Shown here piece by piece: positions 13,669-15,250 of a DNA stretch of 15,250 bases. The stretch lies in assembly GCA_902462295.1 (NCBI GenBank), contig CABQAZ010000027.1, positions 1-15,250 of the forward strand. The letters run 5' to 3'. This stretch comes from an uncultured Clostridium sp. GTDB taxonomy: Bacteria; Bacillota; Clostridia; TANB77; CAG-508. Position numbers and translations under genes: made by a program. Position 1 is the stretch's first letter. Every line of letters starts with the position of its first letter. Under the pieces are notes generated by a model. It did not search any database. It was not told the origin of the DNA and saw only the letters and a program-made list of their open reading frames with translations.

Positions 13669-14522
13669 AAAATGCAATTGAAATAAAGGATTTAGAAAAA
13701 AAGTATGATAAATTTGAACTTGGTAAAATTAGTTTAGATATTCCAAGTGGTCTTATTGTCGGCTTAATTGGTGAAAATGGTGCTGGTAAAACTACTTTAA
13801 TTAAATCAATTTTAAACATTATTAAAATTAACAATGGTAGTATCAAAATATTTGATAAAGATTTTCACATACAAGAAAATAAGATAAAAGAAGATATTGG
13901 CGTTGTTTTAGATAATACGTTTTTTCCAGAGATTTTAACACCTAATGATGTTAATGGTATTATGAAAGATATTTATAAGAACTGGGATCAAGATTTGTAT
14001 TTTAAGTATATGAAAGACTTTGATTTACCATTTGATAAAGTTATTAAATCTTTTTCAAAAGGTATGAGAAAAAAATTAGAAATAGCAACTGCATTATCTC
14101 ATCACCCTAAACTTTTAATTTTAGATGAACCAACAAGTGGTCTTGATCCAGTAGTTAGAAATGAGGTTTTAGATATATTTATGAACTTTATTCAAGATGA
14201 AGAACATACAATACTTTTATCAACTCATATTACAAGTGATTTAGAACATATTGCTGATAAAATTATTTTTATAGATAACGGAAAAATAATTCTTGATAAA
14301 ACTCGCGATGATATTTTAGAAAGTTTTGGAATATTAAAATGTGATATAGATAAGTTTAATACTATTGATAAAGCAGATTATATTTGCTATAAAAAGAATA
14401 AATATGATTATGAATTTTTAATCAATGATAAGGAAAAGTTAAGTAAAAAATATAATGACTGTGTTATTGATAAAATAACTTTAGAAGATTTAATGGTCTT
14501 AATGATTAAGGGGGTAAAATAA
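13665..14522 (+). CDS. ABC transporter ATP-binding protein
   Basis: The product is 285 residues. Visible motifs are Walker A GENGAGKTT (36-44), a signature FSKGMRKKLEIA near 130 (SKGM in place of the usual SGGQ, common in YtrB/DrrA-like ATPases), Walker B and D-loop LLILDEPTSGLD (150-161), and the switch histidine H188 in STHITSD. The last 65 residues form a family-specific extension. It should power the ABC-2 permease encoded next, whose start overlaps its stop by one base. With a YtrA-type regulator upstream, an exporter for an antimicrobial or envelope-active compound is likely, but the substrate cannot be read from sequence. Confidence 0.93.
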   Translation: MKNAIEIKDLEKKYDKFELGKISLDIPSGLIVGLIGENGAGKTTLIKSILNIIKINNGSIKIFDKDFHIQENKIKEDIGVVLDNTFFPEILTPNDVNGIMKDIYKNWDQDLYFKYMKDFDLPFDKVIKSFSKGMRKKLEIATALSHHPKLLILDEPTSGLDPVVRNEVLDIFMNFIQDEEHTILLSTHITSDLEHIADKIIFIDNGKIILDKTRDDILESFGILKCDIDKFNTIDKADYICYKKNKYDYEFLINDKEKLSKKYNDCVIDKITLEDLMVLMIKGVK

Positions 14523-15151
14523 TGAAAGGGTTAGTAAAAAAAGATTTAATGATGATTAAAAGTAATCTGAAATTGATAGGAATAATGCTTATTATTTTTA
14601 CGATTATGGCTATTACAGGAACAAGTGATATATCATTTTTACCTGCTTTTATAAGTGCTGTTTTGTTTATGTCAACTTTTAGTTATGATGAATATAACAA
14701 GTGGGACGCTTATGCAATTACTTTTCCAAATGGAAGAAAAAATATTATAAAGTCAAAGTATGTTGCAGCCTTAATATTAAGTATTACGTCTGTTGTTCTT
14801 ACAACTATTCTTTCTATATTTATAGGATACTATAATAAAAATTTAAATTATGAAGAAACATTTTCTATTATGCTAGGTATATTATTTGCAGTTATATTTT
14901 TACAATCCATTATATTTCCTATGATTTTTAAATTTGGAATAGAAAAAGGTAGAATTATCTTATTTGTAGGAGTATTTGGAATAGGATTTTTGGCAAGTTT
15001 ATTATTCAAAAATTTCAATATGAATATACCTCAAAATATTATGATGTTTTTAGAAAATTATTGGATGTTTATAATTCCTATAATTATGATTGGTATGATA
15101 TTTATTTCATACAAAATATCAGAAAGGATATATTTAAAGAAAGAATTTTAA
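14522..15151 (+). CDS. ABC-2 type permease
   Basis: The product is 209 residues with about six hydrophobic segments. It has the layout of the ABC2_membrane_5 family: a cytoplasmic N-terminal helix (MKGLVKKDLMMIKSNLK), two membrane helices, the conserved loop FSYDEYNKWDAYAITFPNGR followed by a lysine-rich segment, then four more helices and a basic end (SERIYLKKEF). It is the membrane half of the transporter driven by the ATPase just upstream (TAATG overlap). With one permease gene visible, it would act as a homodimer unless the partial gene at 15223 supplies another subunit. Confidence 0.9.
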   Translation: MKGLVKKDLMMIKSNLKLIGIMLIIFTIMAITGTSDISFLPAFISAVLFMSTFSYDEYNKWDAYAITFPNGRKNIIKSKYVAALILSITSVVLTTILSIFIGYYNKNLNYEETFSIMLGILFAVIFLQSIIFPMIFKFGIEKGRIILFVGVFGIGFLASLLFKNFNMNIPQNIMMFLENYWMFIIPIIMIGMIFISYKISERIYLKKEF

Positions 15152-15168
15152 ATAAAATATGTAATATA

Positions 15169-15189
15169 AAATTACAATTTAGTAATTAG
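15169..15189. repeat. 21-base repeat, right of the GntR/ABC operon
   Basis: This is the exact copy of 13126-13146, starting 18 bases after the permease stop. It continues after 7 bases into AATAGTAATTTG at 15197-15208. Here the left-type and right-type repeats stand side by side as a roughly 40-base imperfect palindrome (TTACAATTT ... AATTTGTAA). Confidence 0.6.
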
Positions 15190-15196
15190 TTAGAAA

Positions 15197-15208
15197 AATA
15201 GTAATTTG
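15197..15208. repeat. Right-end copy of the dyad repeat
   Basis: AATAGTAATTTG matches 12 bases of the repeats at 206-224 and 12536-12554. As in those cases it lies just upstream of a ribosome binding site (AAGGGAG). Confidence 0.5.
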
Positions 15209-15222
15209 TAAGGGAGATTAAG

Positions 15223-15250
15223 ATGAATTTAGGATTTTCATATATAGGTT
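15223..15250 (+). CDS. Start of a gene cut by the window end
   Basis: The ATG at 15223 follows AAGGGAG with 6-7 bases spacing, and the visible residues are MNLGFSYIG. Nine codons are too few for a family. The hydrophobic start suggests a membrane protein. It may be cotranscribed with the transporter genes, since no terminator is clear after 15151. Confidence 0.5.

Noticed and set aside
13126..15189. attL/attR sites of an integrated element
   Set aside because: No integrase or tRNA gene is nearby, and the repeat belongs to a family with further partial copies elsewhere in the window.
1..15250. CRISPR array, tRNA or rRNA genes
   Set aside because: No regularly spaced direct repeats and no tRNA cloverleaf or rRNA-like GC-richer block could be found by eye.

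Overview
The window is very AT-rich and reads as DNA from a low-GC Gram-positive bacterium of the Bacillota. The evidence is strong AGGAGG-type ribosome binding sites, a few TTG starts, a sortase, VanR/VanS-like and VanZ-like proteins, and a GntR/ABC module of the YtrA type. A gut-type clostridial or related uncultured lineage is likely, but I cannot name the species. Translation is consistent with the standard code, with TGA used as stop. No tRNA, rRNA, CRISPR array, transposase, integrase or relaxase is visible.

Left part (1-3515). The C-terminal remnant of an MmcQ/YjbR-like protein is followed by a small membrane-anchored DUF5301-like protein (248-673) and a short open frame (663-812) ending in a bidirectional terminator. 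A membrane-anchored C39-like cysteine peptidase lies on the minus strand (824-1591). Divergent from it is a VanR/VanS-like two-component pair. The response-regulator gene carries one extra C at 2032, which cuts the protein just after the fourth receiver strand. The rest of the gene and the kinase gene are intact.

Central operon (3686-11208). Nine plus-strand genes follow, the last eight overlapping or nearly abutting. They run: a secreted or membrane-spanning protein with a cytoplasmic tail, two paralogous proteins of unknown family (4731 and 5734), a long coiled-coil protein, five further unrecognised acidic cytosolic proteins, and a class D-like sortase. Eight of the nine have no function I can name. 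The operon is preceded by an extended -10 promoter and then by an intrinsic-terminator-like hairpin just before the first ribosome binding site, so expression may depend on read-through. Similar 11-bp-spaced direct repeats lie upstream of both vanR and this operon. This suggests, without proving, that the two-component system controls it. This operon is the best candidate for an undescribed system.

Right part (11209-15250). A protein with a tandem internal duplication (11280) and a small membrane-anchored protein (11903) each have their own extended -10 promoter. A 99-residue hypothetical protein and a VanZ-family membrane protein follow. Next is an autoregulated-looking GntR (YtrA-type) / ABC ATPase / ABC-2 permease operon (13288-15151), then the first nine codons of another gene. 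Related short AT-rich palindromic repeats recur after stop codons and just before ribosome binding sites. An identical 21-bp copy stands on each side of the GntR/ABC operon.
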